Origin: Flavobacterium sp. LHD-85
GTDB taxonomy: Bacteria; Bacteroidota; Bacteroidia; Flavobacteriales; Flavobacteriaceae
DNA: 64,000 nt
Direction of reading: 5' to 3'
Assembly: GCF_030929595.1 (NCBI RefSeq)
Contig: NZ_JAVFVR010000005.1
Span: 327,874 to 391,873 of the forward strand
This document shows, piece by piece, positions 33,852 to 43,253 of this stretch. The position numbers were made by a program, and so were the translations under genes. Within the stretch, counting starts at the first letter, position 1; each line of letters starts with the position of its first letter. The notes below the pieces were generated by a model. That model made no database searches, was not told the origin of the DNA, and was given only the letters and a program-made list of their open reading frames with translations.

Positions 33852-35579
33852 TTAATTCAACTGCATATCTGCAATAATGTTCTGGATTTTCTGATCTAAG
33901 AAACTTTCTGCTTCGTCAAAATCTGAAACGGATTCTATTTCTGCATTTACACTGATATAGAATTTGATTTTAGGCTCAGTTCCGCTTGGTCTTGCGCAAA
34001 TTTTAGAACCGTCCTCTGTATAATAAATCAATACATTCGATTTCGGAATATCCATTGTCGATTCTGAACCATCTAATAAATTTAAGGCAATAGATGATTG
34101 ATAATCTTCAACCATAATAACTCTTTGTCCGTTGATTTCTTTTAAAGGATTTTTGCGTAGATCAATCATCATTTGGTTGATTTCCTGTAAACCTTCCATT
34201 CCTTTTTTAGTTAGAGAAACTAAGAATTCTTTGTAGAAACCATTTTCAACATAAAGCTGTAAAAGTTCTTTGTAAACAGAGCTTCCTGCAGCTTTTGCTT
34301 GCGCAGCAACTTCGCATATTAATAAAGTTGCAGCAACAGCATCTTTATCTCTAACGGCATCACCAACCATAAATCCGAAACTTTCCTCACCGCCTCCAAT
34401 AAATTCCAGTTCAGGAAAATCTTTGATCATTTTTGCGATCCATTTAAATCCTGTTAATCCAACTTTGCACTCAACTCCATAACTTGTTGCCAATTCCATC
34501 ATCATTGGAGTTGAAACGATTGTTGAGCCAACGAATTGTTTTCCGTTAAGTTTACCTGCTTTTTTCCATTGTTTCAATAAGAAAGAAGTCATTAAAACCA
34601 TTGTTTGGTTTCCGTTCAATAGAATCATTTTGCCGTCATTGTTGCGAACAGCAACTCCTAAACGGTCGCAGTCTGGATCTGTTCCTACTACGATGTCAGA
34701 ATTTGTTTTGTCAGCTAGAGCCAAAGCCATTGTTAAAGCTTCAGGCTCTTCTGGGTTTGGAGATTTTACTGTTGGGAAATCTCCGTCTGGAATAGCTTGC
34801 TCAGGAACAATATGAACATTTTTATATCCAGCTTGTGATAAAACATCTGGAATAGATTTTATAGAAGTTCCGTGCAATGAAGTGAAAACAATATGAAGAT
34901 TGTCTTTGGCTTCAGCCGGAGTATTAAAACTTGCGTTTTCGATAGATGATTTTATAAATGCTTTGTCAAGTTCGGTATCGATGTACTGAATCAAACTTTC
35001 GTTTGCGTTAAATTTGATTTTGTCATAACCTAAACTTTCAATCACATTTACAATTTCTTTGTCTTGCGGAGGTACAATTTGTCCTCCATCTTGCCAGTAT
35101 ACTTTGTATCCGTTATATTCTGGCGGATTGTGAGAAGCTGTTAAAACAATTCCGCACTGACATTTTAAATATTTAAGAGCAAATGACAATTCTGGAGTTG
35201 GTCTCAAATCAGAAAACAAATAAACCTGAATTCCGTTTGCTGAGAAAACATCGGCTACAACTTTGGCTAAAGTGTTACTATTGTGACGACAGTCATAAGC
35301 AATAACCACCTTTAAAGGTTCGTTTGGAAAAACTTTGTGTAGGTAATCAGATAATCCCTGAGTGTTTTTTCCAAGCGTGTATTTATTGATTCTATTGTCA
35401 CCAACACCCATAACACCACGCATTCCTCCAGTTCCGAATTCTAAGTTTTTGTAAAAACTCTCTTCTAGTTCTTTTGGAGAAGTTGTCATTAATTCTTTAA
35501 CTGCGGCTTGTGTTTCTTGGTCAAATGTTGGCGTTAACCATTCATTGACTGCGTTTAGTATGTTTGGTGCGATATTCAT
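33852..35579 (-). CDS. phosphosugar mutase (phosphoglucomutase/phosphomannomutase)
   Basis: The 575-residue enzyme shows all four active-site elements of the alpha-D-phosphohexomutase family. The phosphoserine loop is TASHNPPEYNGYKVYW (about 146-161), the metal loop is GTDPDCDRLG, the sugar-binding loop is GGEESFG, and the phosphate-binding loop is RPSGTEPKIKF (near the C-terminus). It interconverts hexose 1- and 6-phosphates. The length fits the PgcA-type bacterial enzymes. It lies on the same strand as the GT2 gene upstream, which suggests shared sugar-nucleotide work. Confidence 0.94.
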   Translation of the reverse strand: MNIAPNILNAVNEWLTPTFDQETQAAVKELMTTSPKELEESFYKNLEFGTGGMRGVMGVGDNRINKYTLGKNTQGLSDYLHKVFPNEPLKVVIAYDCRHNSNTLAKVVADVFSANGIQVYLFSDLRPTPELSFALKYLKCQCGIVLTASHNPPEYNGYKVYWQDGGQIVPPQDKEIVNVIESLGYDKIKFNANESLIQYIDTELDKAFIKSSIENASFNTPAEAKDNLHIVFTSLHGTSIKSIPDVLSQAGYKNVHIVPEQAIPDGDFPTVKSPNPEEPEALTMALALADKTNSDIVVGTDPDCDRLGVAVRNNDGKMILLNGNQTMVLMTSFLLKQWKKAGKLNGKQFVGSTIVSTPMMMELATSYGVECKVGLTGFKWIAKMIKDFPELEFIGGGEESFGFMVGDAVRDKDAVAATLLICEVAAQAKAAGSSVYKELLQLYVENGFYKEFLVSLTKKGMEGLQEINQMMIDLRKNPLKEINGQRVIMVEDYQSSIALNLLDGSESTMDIPKSNVLIYYTEDGSKICARPSGTEPKIKFYISVNAEIESVSDFDEAESFLDQKIQNIIADMQLN

Positions 35580-35685
35580 TTTAGATTTCGTTTTATGTTT
35601 GTTTAAAATAGTTTGTTATGGAGGGTAAAATGTGCTTTATACAATATTTTTATAGCTTAATGAAAATATTGTTGAAAAAGCTTTT

Positions 35686-36642
35686 TTAAAAATTAACCTC
35701 TCTTGCTACTTTATATCTTGCTTCGTTATTTTTTGTTCTTAAAATAATTTCCCCTAAGAATCCTGCTAAAAATAGCTGAGTTCCAAGAATCATGGTCGTT
35801 AAAGCAATATAAAACCATGGATTGTTTGTAACCAAGCTGTATTTCATTCCAGTATACATATGGTATAGCTTAGAAATTCCAATGTACCCAGCTGCTAAAA
35901 ATCCTATAATAAACATTAAGGAGCCCATAGCGCCAAATAAGTGCATTGGTCTTTTTCCGAATCTTGACAAAAACCAGATAGTAATTAAATCTAGAAAACC
36001 GTTTATAAAACGTTCCATTCCAAATTTAGTTTCGCCATATTTTCTAGCTTGGTGAATAACCACTTTTTCGCCGATTTTCCCGAATCCGGCATTTTTAGCC
36101 AAAACAGGAATATAGCGGTGCATTTCTCCAGAAACTTCGATGTTTTTGACCACTACGTTTTTGTAGGCTTTCAATCCGCAGTTAAAATCGTTTAGCTCAA
36201 CGCCAGAAGTTTTTCTAGCCGCCCAGTTAAATAATTTTGAAGGAAGATTTTTGGCCACGACAGAATCGTAACGCTTCTTTTTCCAGCCCGAAACCAAATC
36301 GTATTTCTGAGCGGTAATCATTTCGTACAATTCAGGAATTTCATCTGGGCTATCTTGCAAGTCGGCATCCATTGTAATGATAACATCACCTTTTGCTTTT
36401 GCAAAACCAGCATGTAAAGCCTGAGATTTTCCGAAGTTTTTCATGAAACGAATTCCTTTTACATTTGGATTTTCGTTAGAGAAACCTTCAATAATCTGCC
36501 AAGAATTATCTGTACTACCATCATCTACAAAAATGATTTCATAAGAGTAATTGTTAGACTGCATCACTTTAATGATCCAAGTATAGAGTTCTTTAAGTGA
36601 TTCCTCCTCGTTTAGAAGCGGTATAAGTATAGATAAATTCAT
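35686..36642 (-). CDS. GT2 glycosyltransferase with C-terminal membrane helices (DPM1/GtrB-like)
   Basis: The 318-residue protein has the GT-A fold: LSILIPLLNEEESLKELY at the start, VDDGSTDNSW (nucleotide), and TMDADLQD (DxD-like metal motif, about 93-100). The helix GETKFGMERFINGFLDL precedes two membrane helices (about 230-255 and 268-292). This is the layout of enzymes that transfer a sugar to a polyprenyl phosphate, in the inner membrane facing the cytoplasm. Acceptor and sugar are not known. It is followed on the same strand by a phosphosugar mutase. Confidence 0.92.
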   Translation of the reverse strand: MNLSILIPLLNEEESLKELYTWIIKVMQSNNYSYEIIFVDDGSTDNSWQIIEGFSNENPNVKGIRFMKNFGKSQALHAGFAKAKGDVIITMDADLQDSPDEIPELYEMITAQKYDLVSGWKKKRYDSVVAKNLPSKLFNWAARKTSGVELNDFNCGLKAYKNVVVKNIEVSGEMHRYIPVLAKNAGFGKIGEKVVIHQARKYGETKFGMERFINGFLDLITIWFLSRFGKRPMHLFGAMGSLMFIIGFLAAGYIGISKLYHMYTGMKYSLVTNNPWFYIALTTMILGTQLFLAGFLGEIILRTKNNEARYKVAREVNF

Positions 36643-36660
36643 TTATATTTTATTATGGAC

Positions 36661-37194
36661 TTAAGGTTTTTCATTTTTTACTATTCCTCCAATTATTAAG
36701 GAATATATTAATCCAATTAATGCATACATAACAAGTGTTACTGGAAAAACAATAAATGGATTCATGAATTTTTTAACCATCCCAAGTCCCATTTCAAGTT
36801 CTTTTGATGTTATATTTGGATTTTGTTTAATCATTTGTTCTTTGGTGATATCCATCATTTCATTTATGAAATCAGGAAAAATGAAATTAAAAATAACACT
36901 AAAGACGGCATATGTTAAGCCAGCAATAACTGTAATAGAAACGCCAGTTTTTAAAGACTCAGAGAAGGATATAAATCCATTGTTTATATTTTTTTTGTAA
37001 TTTGTGCAACCTAAATATATAAACAATAGTGGCAAAATCAGATAATTTGCAATGTTTACAATTGTTCCTACGCTTGTATTTACTAGCGATTTCATGCCTA
37101 TAACGTACATGATAACAAATTCTAAAATCATAATAACACCGAACAAAAGACCATAAGGCGTGCCTGACTTTGCAGGAGATACTTTTACATCCAT
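36661..37194 (-). CDS. DUF4199 membrane protein
   Basis: Beginning at the ATG of MDVKVSPAKSG (37192-37194), the 177-residue protein has four membrane helices (about 15-35, 45-65, 85-105, 140-165). Between them is a polar stretch (KEQMIKQNPNITSKELEMGLG, about 112-132). This matches DUF4199, a Bacteroidota family of unknown role. A frame up to 37458 is open, but it would overlap the leader and start of rpmE on the other strand and lacks a plausible membrane start, so it is rejected. It is 18 bases upstream of the GT2 gene and probably co-transcribed. Confidence 0.85.
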   Translation of the reverse strand: MDVKVSPAKSGTPYGLLFGVIMILEFVIMYVIGMKSLVNTSVGTIVNIANYLILPLLFIYLGCTNYKKNINNGFISFSESLKTGVSITVIAGLTYAVFSVIFNFIFPDFINEMMDITKEQMIKQNPNITSKELEMGLGMVKKFMNPFIVFPVTLVMYALIGLIYSLIIGGIVKNEKP

Positions 37195-37293
37195 AAAGTT
37201 ATATTTAATTAATCCACAAATATAGTAATTCCCACTATAATCGGATATAAAAAAAGCTTTTCGAAATAAACTAAAAAAAAGTAGGCTAACTGT

Positions 37294-37322
37294 TTGTTTA
37301 TTAAAAAAGAATTGTAAATTTG
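37294..37322 (+). promoter_or_regulatory. promoter of rpmE
   Basis: TTG (37294-37296), 18 bases, TAAATTTG (37315-37322). The leader to the ATG at 37441 is about 110 bases, long for this genome, with a weak GGTTA/TAACC hairpin at 37363-37388. Confidence 0.7.
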
Positions 37323-37440
37323 CACACTCAAAAATAATTAAATTTTTAAACAAAAAAGAGTATTGGTTATTTATACCTTTTTCTAACCATGAAAAAGCTT
37401 CAAAATAAAAGTGCTCTATAACAATAAATAAAAAGAAAAG

Positions 37441-37695
37441 ATGAAAAAAGGAGTTCACCCAGAAAATTACAGATTAGTTGCATTTAAAGACATGTCTAAT
37501 GATGACGTTTTTATCACTAAATCTACTGCAGATACAAAAGAAACAATTGAAGTTGACGGAGTTGAGTATCCAGTTGTAAAAATGGAGATTTCTAGAACAT
37601 CTCACCCTTTTTATACTGGTAAATCTAAACTTATTGATACTGCAGGACGTATTGATAAATTCAAAACTAAATATGCTAAACACGCTAAAAAATAA
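37441..37695 (+). CDS. rpmE: 50S ribosomal protein L31, type B
   Basis: The 84-residue protein starts [19 protein letters not shown], the L31 signature. It has the type-B length with the C-terminal extension [18 protein letters not shown] and contains no Cys, so it lacks the zinc-binding CxxC of type A. Zinc-independent L31 is usually made when zinc is scarce, or is the only form in many Bacteroidota. It has its own promoter about 110 bases upstream and a terminator directly after. Confidence 0.96.
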   Translation: MKKGVHPENYRLVAFKDMSNDDVFITKSTADTKETIEVDGVEYPVVKMEISRTSHPFYTGKSKLIDTAGRIDKFKTKYAKHAKK

Positions 37696-37714
37696 TAGCT
37701 GTTTTAAATTATAC

Positions 37715-37746
37715 AAAAGCCTTCCAATTCTGGGAGGCTTTTTTTT
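37715..37746 (+). terminator. terminator of rpmE
   Basis: AAAAGCCTTCC with GGGAGGCTTTT (one wobble) and a T-run. Confidence 0.85.
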
Positions 37747-37792
37747 ATGCGCCGATTTTTGATAATTGAAAGGAAGGGAATTTGATTTTAAT

Positions 37793-38004
37793 ATAGCCCG
37801 TGGTTTCAACGACGGGAAACGTATTGCGAATATGTTGCGTTCCAGCGGTTGAAACCGCTGGTTATGTTTTTTAGATGAGATTGTTTTTGATGCTATTTAA
37901 AAAAGATAATTTTTCCTTTAATTAAATAGCCCGTGGTTTCAACCACGGGGAACGTATTGTAGAAATATTGCATTTCAGTGGTTGAAACTGCTAGTTATGT
38001 TTCC
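37793..38004. repeat. two tandem copies of a TAGCCCGTGGTTTCAAC palindromic element
   Basis: Copy 1 (37793-37870) and copy 2 (37925-38004) share TAGCCCGTGGTTTCAACNACGGG, then RAACGTATTG..AATATTG-like spacing, then AGYGGTTGAAACYGCT and GTTATGTTT. Each holds two palindromes. The gap 37696-38195 contains these, the rpmE terminator, a half-site GTGAATTCGTGGC (38089-38101) and the promoter of the next gene; no coding region is seen. Confidence 0.75.
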
Positions 38005-38143
38005 CTTGAAGGTTGAAAAATCAAACTATTGAGCTTGTCAAATAATCTTAATTTTGCTGAACTAAGATTAAGAGTAATTTAAAAATTTGTGAATTCGTGG
38101 CTATTTACATATAAACATGATTAATGTAACGTATAAATATTTG

Positions 38144-38151
38144 TAACTTTG
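38144..38151 (+). promoter_or_regulatory. -7 element of the GlmU-like gene
   Basis: TAACTTTG, exact TAnnTTTG, 44 bases before the ATG at 38196. No TTG is found at the expected upstream distance. Confidence 0.5.
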
Positions 38152-38195
38152 AAGCCAGGTAACCAAATCAAATTTTAACAAACACTCAATTATTT

Positions 38196-39371
38196 ATGAA
38201 CTACATTCTTTTCGACGGTCCCGTTCGGAATGCTTTATTACCCTTTACTTTTACACGGCCTGTAGCTGATATTTTGGTAGGAATTATGACAATTCGCCAG
38301 AAATGGGAGAAATATTTAGGCTCTACAATCACTACGATAACCGAAGAATATTTGTCTGAAAAATTTCCAATGGTCGAAATGGAAGAAAATGTAATGATCA
38401 ACGCAGCGTATTTGCCAAATGATACTCTTGCGGAGATGGTTTCTAATTTGACCGAAAATCAGGCAATCTTTAAAGGTGAAGATGTGATTGCATTTTTTGC
38501 AAGTGAAAATCAGGAAGAAGTCGATTTTGATTCTTACGAAATTATTCAATACAACGAAGATTGTATTACGATAGAACATACTTGGGATATTTTCTCTAAG
38601 AATGATGCTGCAATTCGCCAGGATTTTAAATATCTGACTGAAGACCGTACCTCTCAGCCAATTCCTAAAAGCGTTAATGTAATGTCGCCAGAGAATATTT
38701 TTATCGAAGAAGGAGCAAAATTGGAGTTTGTGACTTTAAATGCATCAACTGGTCCTATATATATAGGTAAGAATACCGAAATTATGGAAGGAACCGTAAT
38801 TCGTGGGCCATTTGCTTTATGCGAAAATGCAATGGTAAAAATGTCGGCTAAAGTTTATGGGGCAACAACTGTTGGACCTGGAAGCCGAATAGGAGGTGAG
38901 GTTAAAAACTCAGTGCTTTTTGCTAATTCAAATAAAGGGCACGAAGGATTTTTAGGAGATTCTGTTTTAGGAGAATGGTGCAATATCGGGGCAGATTCTA
39001 ATAACTCAAACCTAAAAAATAATTACGAAGAAGTAAAATTATGGAGCTATGAAACAGAAGGTTTTGCTAAAACAGGACTTCAGTTTTGCGGTTTAATGAT
39101 GGGAGATCATAGTAAATGCGGAATCAATACGATGTTTAATACAGGAACTGTTGTTGGTGTAAGCGCTAATATTTTCGGGAGCGGATTTCCTCGCAACTTT
39201 GTTCCAAGTTTTTCTTGGGGAGGTGCGGCAGGATTTACAACTTATGTAACTAAAAAAGCTTTTGAAACAGCTAGGCTGGTAATGAGCCGAAGAAATATTG
39301 AGTTCGATGCAACAGAAGCTGCAATTATGGAACATATTTTTGAAGAAACTAAAAAATGGAGAAAAGACTAA
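38196..39371 (+). CDS. GlmU-like sugar nucleotidyltransferase family protein
   Basis: The 391-residue protein has an N-terminal nucleotidyltransferase-like part (YILFDGPVRNALLPFTFTRPVADI, about 3-26), lacking the full GxGTRMxP motif of GlmU. The C-terminal region (about 165-360) is a left-handed beta-helix with hexapeptide repeats: EGAKLEFVTLNAS, NTEIMEGTVIRG, AKVYGATTVGPGSRIGGEV and SNIFGSGFPR. It resembles the GlmU acetyltransferase side with a divergent first half. The reaction is not established; a role in sugar-nucleotide or cell-wall precursor metabolism is likely. Transcribed alone from the promoter at 38144. Confidence 0.85.
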   Translation: MNYILFDGPVRNALLPFTFTRPVADILVGIMTIRQKWEKYLGSTITTITEEYLSEKFPMVEMEENVMINAAYLPNDTLAEMVSNLTENQAIFKGEDVIAFFASENQEEVDFDSYEIIQYNEDCITIEHTWDIFSKNDAAIRQDFKYLTEDRTSQPIPKSVNVMSPENIFIEEGAKLEFVTLNASTGPIYIGKNTEIMEGTVIRGPFALCENAMVKMSAKVYGATTVGPGSRIGGEVKNSVLFANSNKGHEGFLGDSVLGEWCNIGADSNNSNLKNNYEEVKLWSYETEGFAKTGLQFCGLMMGDHSKCGINTMFNTGTVVGVSANIFGSGFPRNFVPSFSWGGAAGFTTYVTKKAFETARLVMSRRNIEFDATEAAIMEHIFEETKKWRKD

Positions 39372-39410
39372 TGAGATAATTAGTTAATTTGAAAATTAGA
39401 TAATTTTTGT

Positions 39411-39443
39411 AACCCGACAGGTTTTTAAAACCTGTCGGGTTTT
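39411..39443 (+). terminator. terminator of the GlmU-like gene
   Basis: AACCCGACAGGTTTT pairs with AAAACCTGTCGGGTT, followed by TTGTTATTTT. A strong GC-rich stem. Confidence 0.85.
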
Positions 39444-39459
39444 GTTATTTTAAGATTTT

Positions 39460-39505
39460 GATAATTTTCTAATTGCCACATTATCAAATTGCCACATTTT
39501 CTCAT
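39460..39505. repeat. AATTGCCACATT repeat words around the PepSY-like gene
   Basis: CTAATTGCCACATTATCAAATTGCCACATTTTCTC just before the gene's stop; similar AATTGRCACATTWTC words at about 40056-40111 lie after its start region. Low complexity, uncertain role. Confidence 0.45.
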
Positions 39506-39945
39506 TTATCAATTTTGATAAAATCCCCTTTTAAGTTGAATTTTAATTCTAAACCATTGGTTAATTTTGTTTCGTAGCCAGAACTTCCAAGTTCGATTTT
39601 GGTTACATCTTCTTTTGGGAAATTCGATTTTATATAAGAAGCAATTTTTTTCGGGATAATAGATTTTGGAATTTTTCCTGTTTTAGCATCCACTTCTTTC
39701 CAGTTTCCTTTTTTGTCAAATTCAATTTCAATCTTGTTGTCAAACTGAACTTTATATTCGGTAGAAAGAATTTCTTTGTCTTCTAAGATATAACTCGGTT
39801 TTTTAGATCCAAAATGGGTTTTTAAGAAGGTTTGAGCATTTCCTGGTAAAGCTTCTTTTTTAATTACAGTTTTTTGAGCATTTGCAGAAAAACCAAACAG
39901 CAATCCTGCAATTATGTAAACAGCTAGTTTTAATTTTGTTCTCAT
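39502..39945 (-). CDS. PepSY-like (BLIP/DUF2874) secreted protein
   Basis: The 147-residue protein has a signal peptide (MRTKLKLAVYIIAGLLFGFSANAQ). Two repeats of the PepSY-like fold follow: LPGNAQTFLKTHFG with EYKVQFDNKIEIEFDKKGNWKEV, then KSIIPKKIASYIKSNFP with GYETKLTNGLELKFNLKGDF. This is the Bacteroidota PF11396 family, beta-lactamase-inhibitor-like in fold and periplasmic. The target is unknown. It stands alone between two low-complexity repeats. Confidence 0.85.
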   Translation of the reverse strand: MRTKLKLAVYIIAGLLFGFSANAQKTVIKKEALPGNAQTFLKTHFGSKKPSYILEDKEILSTEYKVQFDNKIEIEFDKKGNWKEVDAKTGKIPKSIIPKKIASYIKSNFPKEDVTKIELGSSGYETKLTNGLELKFNLKGDFIKIDK

Positions 39946-40096
39946 ATTTTACTGATTTTTAAAATTATAGGACAAGTTAAGGCTAAAATTTTGAAATACG
40001 GTAAAACCAATTGAGGTTTTGTTCATTGCAATTTAGGTGTTATTTAATAGGTGTATTATCTAATTGACACATTTTCAAAATTATCTAATTATCAAA

Positions 40097-40127
40097 TTGG
40101 CACATTATCTAATTAAATCTATCTTTG
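40097..40127 (+). promoter_or_regulatory. promoter of the ABC-F gene
   Basis: TTG (40097-40099), 20 bases, TATCTTTG (40120-40127), 64 bases before the ATG. Confidence 0.6.
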
Positions 40128-40191
40128 CAGCACGAAAAAAATGGGTAGTCAGATAAACGATTAACCGATTAAATAAAATTCACAAACACAA

Positions 40192-41826
40192 ATGATTACA
40201 GTTAACGATATTTCGGTTCAATTTGGTGGAACTACACTTTTTAGCGATGTTTCTTTTGCTATTAATGAAAATGATAAAATTGCCCTTATGGGTAAAAATG
40301 GTGCGGGAAAATCGACACTTTTAAAGATAATTGCTGGTGCAAACAAACCTTCAACTGGAAGTATTTCTGCTCCAAAAGAGGCTGTAATCGCTTATTTGCC
40401 ACAGCATTTGCTTACTGAAGACGGTGCAACGGTTATGGAAGAAGCATCAAAAGCTTTCAGTGAAATTTTTAAAATGAAATCTGAAATTGATGATATCAAT
40501 GAACAGTTGACTGTTCGTACCGATTATGAAAGTGACGAATACATGAAATTGATCGAAAGAGTTTCTGACTTAAGCGAGAAATTTTATGCTATTGAAGAAG
40601 TGAACTACGAAGCAGAAGTTGAGAAAATATTAGTTGGTTTAGGTTTTGAAAGAGAAGATTTTGCACGTCAAACTTCGGAATTTTCAGGAGGATGGAGAAT
40701 GCGTATCGAATTGGCTAAGATTTTGTTGAGAAAACCAGATTTGATTTTGCTGGATGAGCCTACCAACCACATGGATATCGAGAGTATCCAATGGTTAGAA
40801 GATTTCTTATTGACTCAGGCAAAAGCAGTTGTGGTAATCTCGCACGATAGAGCGTTTGTAGATAATATTACAAATAGAACTATCGAAGTTACGATGGGAA
40901 GAATTTACGATTACAAAGCAAAATATTCTCATTACTTAGAATTAAGAAAAGATCGTAGAATTCACCAGCAGAAAGCGTATGATGAACAGCAAAAAATGAT
41001 TGCTGAGAATCGTGCTTTCATTGAACGTTTCAGAGGAACATTTTCTAAGACTGATGCAGTTCAATCTCGTGTTAAAATGCTTGAGAAGCTTGAAATTGTA
41101 GAGGTTGATGAAGTTGATACATCTGCATTGCGTTTAAAATTTCCACCAGCGGCACGTTCTGGTCAATATCCTGTTATTGTAAAAGAAATGTCTAAAGCGT
41201 ACGGAGATCATGTTGTATTTAAAGATGCAAACATTGTAATCGAGCGTGGACAAAAAGTAGCTTTTGTTGGAAAAAATGGTGAAGGTAAATCGACCATGAT
41301 TAAAGCGATCATGAAAGAAATTGGCGTTGATTCTGGAAGCGTTGAAATCGGACATAATGCACAAATCGGATATTTTGCTCAAAATCAAGCCGCTTTATTA
41401 GATGAGAATGCAACTATTTTTGAAACAATCGATAGTATTGCAGTTGGAGATATTAGAACACAGATTAAAAATATCTTAGGAGCTTTTATGTTCCAAGGAG
41501 ACGATATTACTAAAAAAGTAAAAGTGCTTTCTGGAGGAGAAAAAACACGTTTGGCAATGATTAAATTGTTGTTGGAGCCTGTTAACTTATTGATTCTGGA
41601 TGAGCCTTCGAATCACTTGGATATGAAAACTAAAGACATTATTAAAGATGCTTTAAGAGATTTTGACGGAACTTTAATCTTGGTTTCTCACGATCGTGAT
41701 TTCCTTGACGGATTAGCAACTAAGGTTTTCGAATTCGGAAATAAACGAGTAAAAGAACATTTTGAAGATGTTGCAGGTTTCTTAGCGCATAAGAAAATGG
41801 ATTCTATGAGAGAAATCGAGAAATAA
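40192..41826 (+). CDS. ABC-F family ATPase (translation factor type)
   Basis: The 544-residue protein has two ATPase domains with no membrane part. The first has Walker A GKNGAGKST, signature FSGGWRMR and Walker B LILLDEPTNHMD; the second has GKNGEGKST, LSGGEKTR and LLILDEPSNHLD. The P-site tRNA interaction linker (about 245-320) is short and basic/acidic, as in the YbiT/YkpA-type group. ABC-F proteins act on the ribosome. An EttA-like role is possible, but the linker does not settle the subtype. Confidence 0.93.
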   Translation: MITVNDISVQFGGTTLFSDVSFAINENDKIALMGKNGAGKSTLLKIIAGANKPSTGSISAPKEAVIAYLPQHLLTEDGATVMEEASKAFSEIFKMKSEIDDINEQLTVRTDYESDEYMKLIERVSDLSEKFYAIEEVNYEAEVEKILVGLGFEREDFARQTSEFSGGWRMRIELAKILLRKPDLILLDEPTNHMDIESIQWLEDFLLTQAKAVVVISHDRAFVDNITNRTIEVTMGRIYDYKAKYSHYLELRKDRRIHQQKAYDEQQKMIAENRAFIERFRGTFSKTDAVQSRVKMLEKLEIVEVDEVDTSALRLKFPPAARSGQYPVIVKEMSKAYGDHVVFKDANIVIERGQKVAFVGKNGEGKSTMIKAIMKEIGVDSGSVEIGHNAQIGYFAQNQAALLDENATIFETIDSIAVGDIRTQIKNILGAFMFQGDDITKKVKVLSGGEKTRLAMIKLLLEPVNLLILDEPSNHLDMKTKDIIKDALRDFDGTLILVSHDRDFLDGLATKVFEFGNKRVKEHFEDVAGFLAHKKMDSMREIEK

Positions 41827-41846
41827 TATTTTTCAACATAAATTTC

Positions 41847-41884
41847 AAAAGGGCATAAGTTTTAATCTTATGCCCTTTTTTTTA
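41847..41884 (+). terminator. terminator of the ABC-F gene
   Basis: AAAAGGGCATAAG - TTTTAAT - CTTATGCCCTTTT, then TTTT. Confidence 0.9.
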
Positions 41885-42060
41885 TTTAAAATCCATAACA
41901 GTATTTTAATGCAATTTTTTTTACATAAAATATCTTTTTTTGTTATTTTAGTGTTTCCATTCCGTGTTGACTACAAGCAGTTAACTTTTGATCTCAAGAA
42001 TAAAGAGCTGATTTTTAAATTGGCTATATAAGCATTAATGTTTCAATTTATTTTAAGCCT

Positions 42061-43233
42061 ATGAGTAAAAGTCTACTAATGCCAATTTTTTTTCTTTTTT
42101 TTTTAACGCCAATTTTTTTACAAGCCCAAGGCGATTTGAATCAAGGAGCCGATAAAACCGATAAAACTGATAAAAAGGAGAATGGAGAAGTAAAATATCC
42201 GCAGTTTCAGTTAAAAGGACTGCTTCAGGCGAGATATCTGGAAAGTTTTGGTGATAATGTAGATGTTTTAGGAACTCAGCATTCAACAGGAGATGCAACA
42301 CAAAGTTCTTTTGATATAAAGAGGATGCGTGTTGGTCTAAATACCAAACTAAGCGAGACAACAGAAATTGTAATTCTGGTAAATTTGGCAGATTTTAAGT
42401 CAGATACAAAAGGTAAAGTTCTTGAAAATGCCTACGGAAAATATACTTTCAATAAATATATTGCCTTAACAGGAGGGCAGTTTCGTCCTGCTTTTGGTAT
42501 TGAGGAGCTTGTTCCGGTAGATATTATTAAGTCTTTCGATTTTTCGAACCAGTATTATGAATTTGGAAAAAATGGATGGACGAGTTTTCAAATTGGAGCA
42601 TCGGCAACGGGAGCTTTTGATATTGGGAAAATCCCTGTAAATTATGCTGTTTCGGTAATAAATGGAAATGGGAAAAACCAAGAAATGGATAAGGATAACG
42701 GAAAACAATTTTCTTCAAGATGGGTTTTTGGTTTGTCAAAAGAGTATGAGATTAATTTAGGTTTAAACGGTGGCTTCGGAAAAGTTTTTAAAGAAGATGT
42801 TTTTGCAATTGGAGCAGATTTTACCAGTGATTTTAAATTGACTGATAAACTTAGTTTTGATTTGCAGATAGAATATAAGCAAGGAACAAACCATAATTTG
42901 TACTATTCCCTGCCAGTTGAAAGCCGGACAGATAATGTTGCCGATTATCAAATGCGTGGCATTTATTTTCTGCCAAACTTTAGATATACTGTAAATTATC
43001 AAAAACTCACAGCGCTTGAATTGTCGTGTCGTTACGAAACTTTCGATCCTAGTTATAAAATCAATTCAAATGTGCGCACTACTTACACGCCAATGGTTAG
43101 TTTAGAATTCGGAAAATCGTATACAGGCCGTATCGAAATGGGATTTGAAATTGACAGATTCGATAAAAGTATCCCAGATACATCAACCTACAATGATAAC
43201 CTGTTTTTAATACAGTTACAGCTTAGAATTTAA
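42061..43233 (+). CDS. phosphate-selective-porin-like outer-membrane channel
   Basis: The 390-residue protein begins with a signal peptide rich in F (MSKSLLMPIFFLFFLTPIFLQAQG). Strands run through QLKGLLQARYLESFGDN, FDIKRMRVGLNTKLSE, and ALTGGQFRPAFGIEELVPVD, a plug-loop motif seen in OprO/OprP-type (PF07396) porins. It ends in the aromatic-alternating strand LFLIQLQLRI. It forms an outer-membrane channel. The DASS anion transporter starts 20 bases downstream, so a joint role in uptake of a dicarboxylate or similar anion is inferred. Confidence 0.88.
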   Translation: MSKSLLMPIFFLFFLTPIFLQAQGDLNQGADKTDKTDKKENGEVKYPQFQLKGLLQARYLESFGDNVDVLGTQHSTGDATQSSFDIKRMRVGLNTKLSETTEIVILVNLADFKSDTKGKVLENAYGKYTFNKYIALTGGQFRPAFGIEELVPVDIIKSFDFSNQYYEFGKNGWTSFQIGASATGAFDIGKIPVNYAVSVINGNGKNQEMDKDNGKQFSSRWVFGLSKEYEINLGLNGGFGKVFKEDVFAIGADFTSDFKLTDKLSFDLQIEYKQGTNHNLYYSLPVESRTDNVADYQMRGIYFLPNFRYTVNYQKLTALELSCRYETFDPSYKINSNVRTTYTPMVSLEFGKSYTGRIEMGFEIDRFDKSIPDTSTYNDNLFLIQLQLRI

Positions 43234-43253
43234 TTCACTTAATTTTTGTTTTT

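Noticed and set aside
37195..37458. N-terminal extension of the DUF4199 protein
   Set aside because: It would overlap the rpmE promoter, leader and start on the other strand; the internal ATG gives a normal four-helix family member.
37474..37809. 111-codon minus-strand ORF opposite rpmE
   Set aside because: Mirror of the L31 gene and its terminator; no own features.
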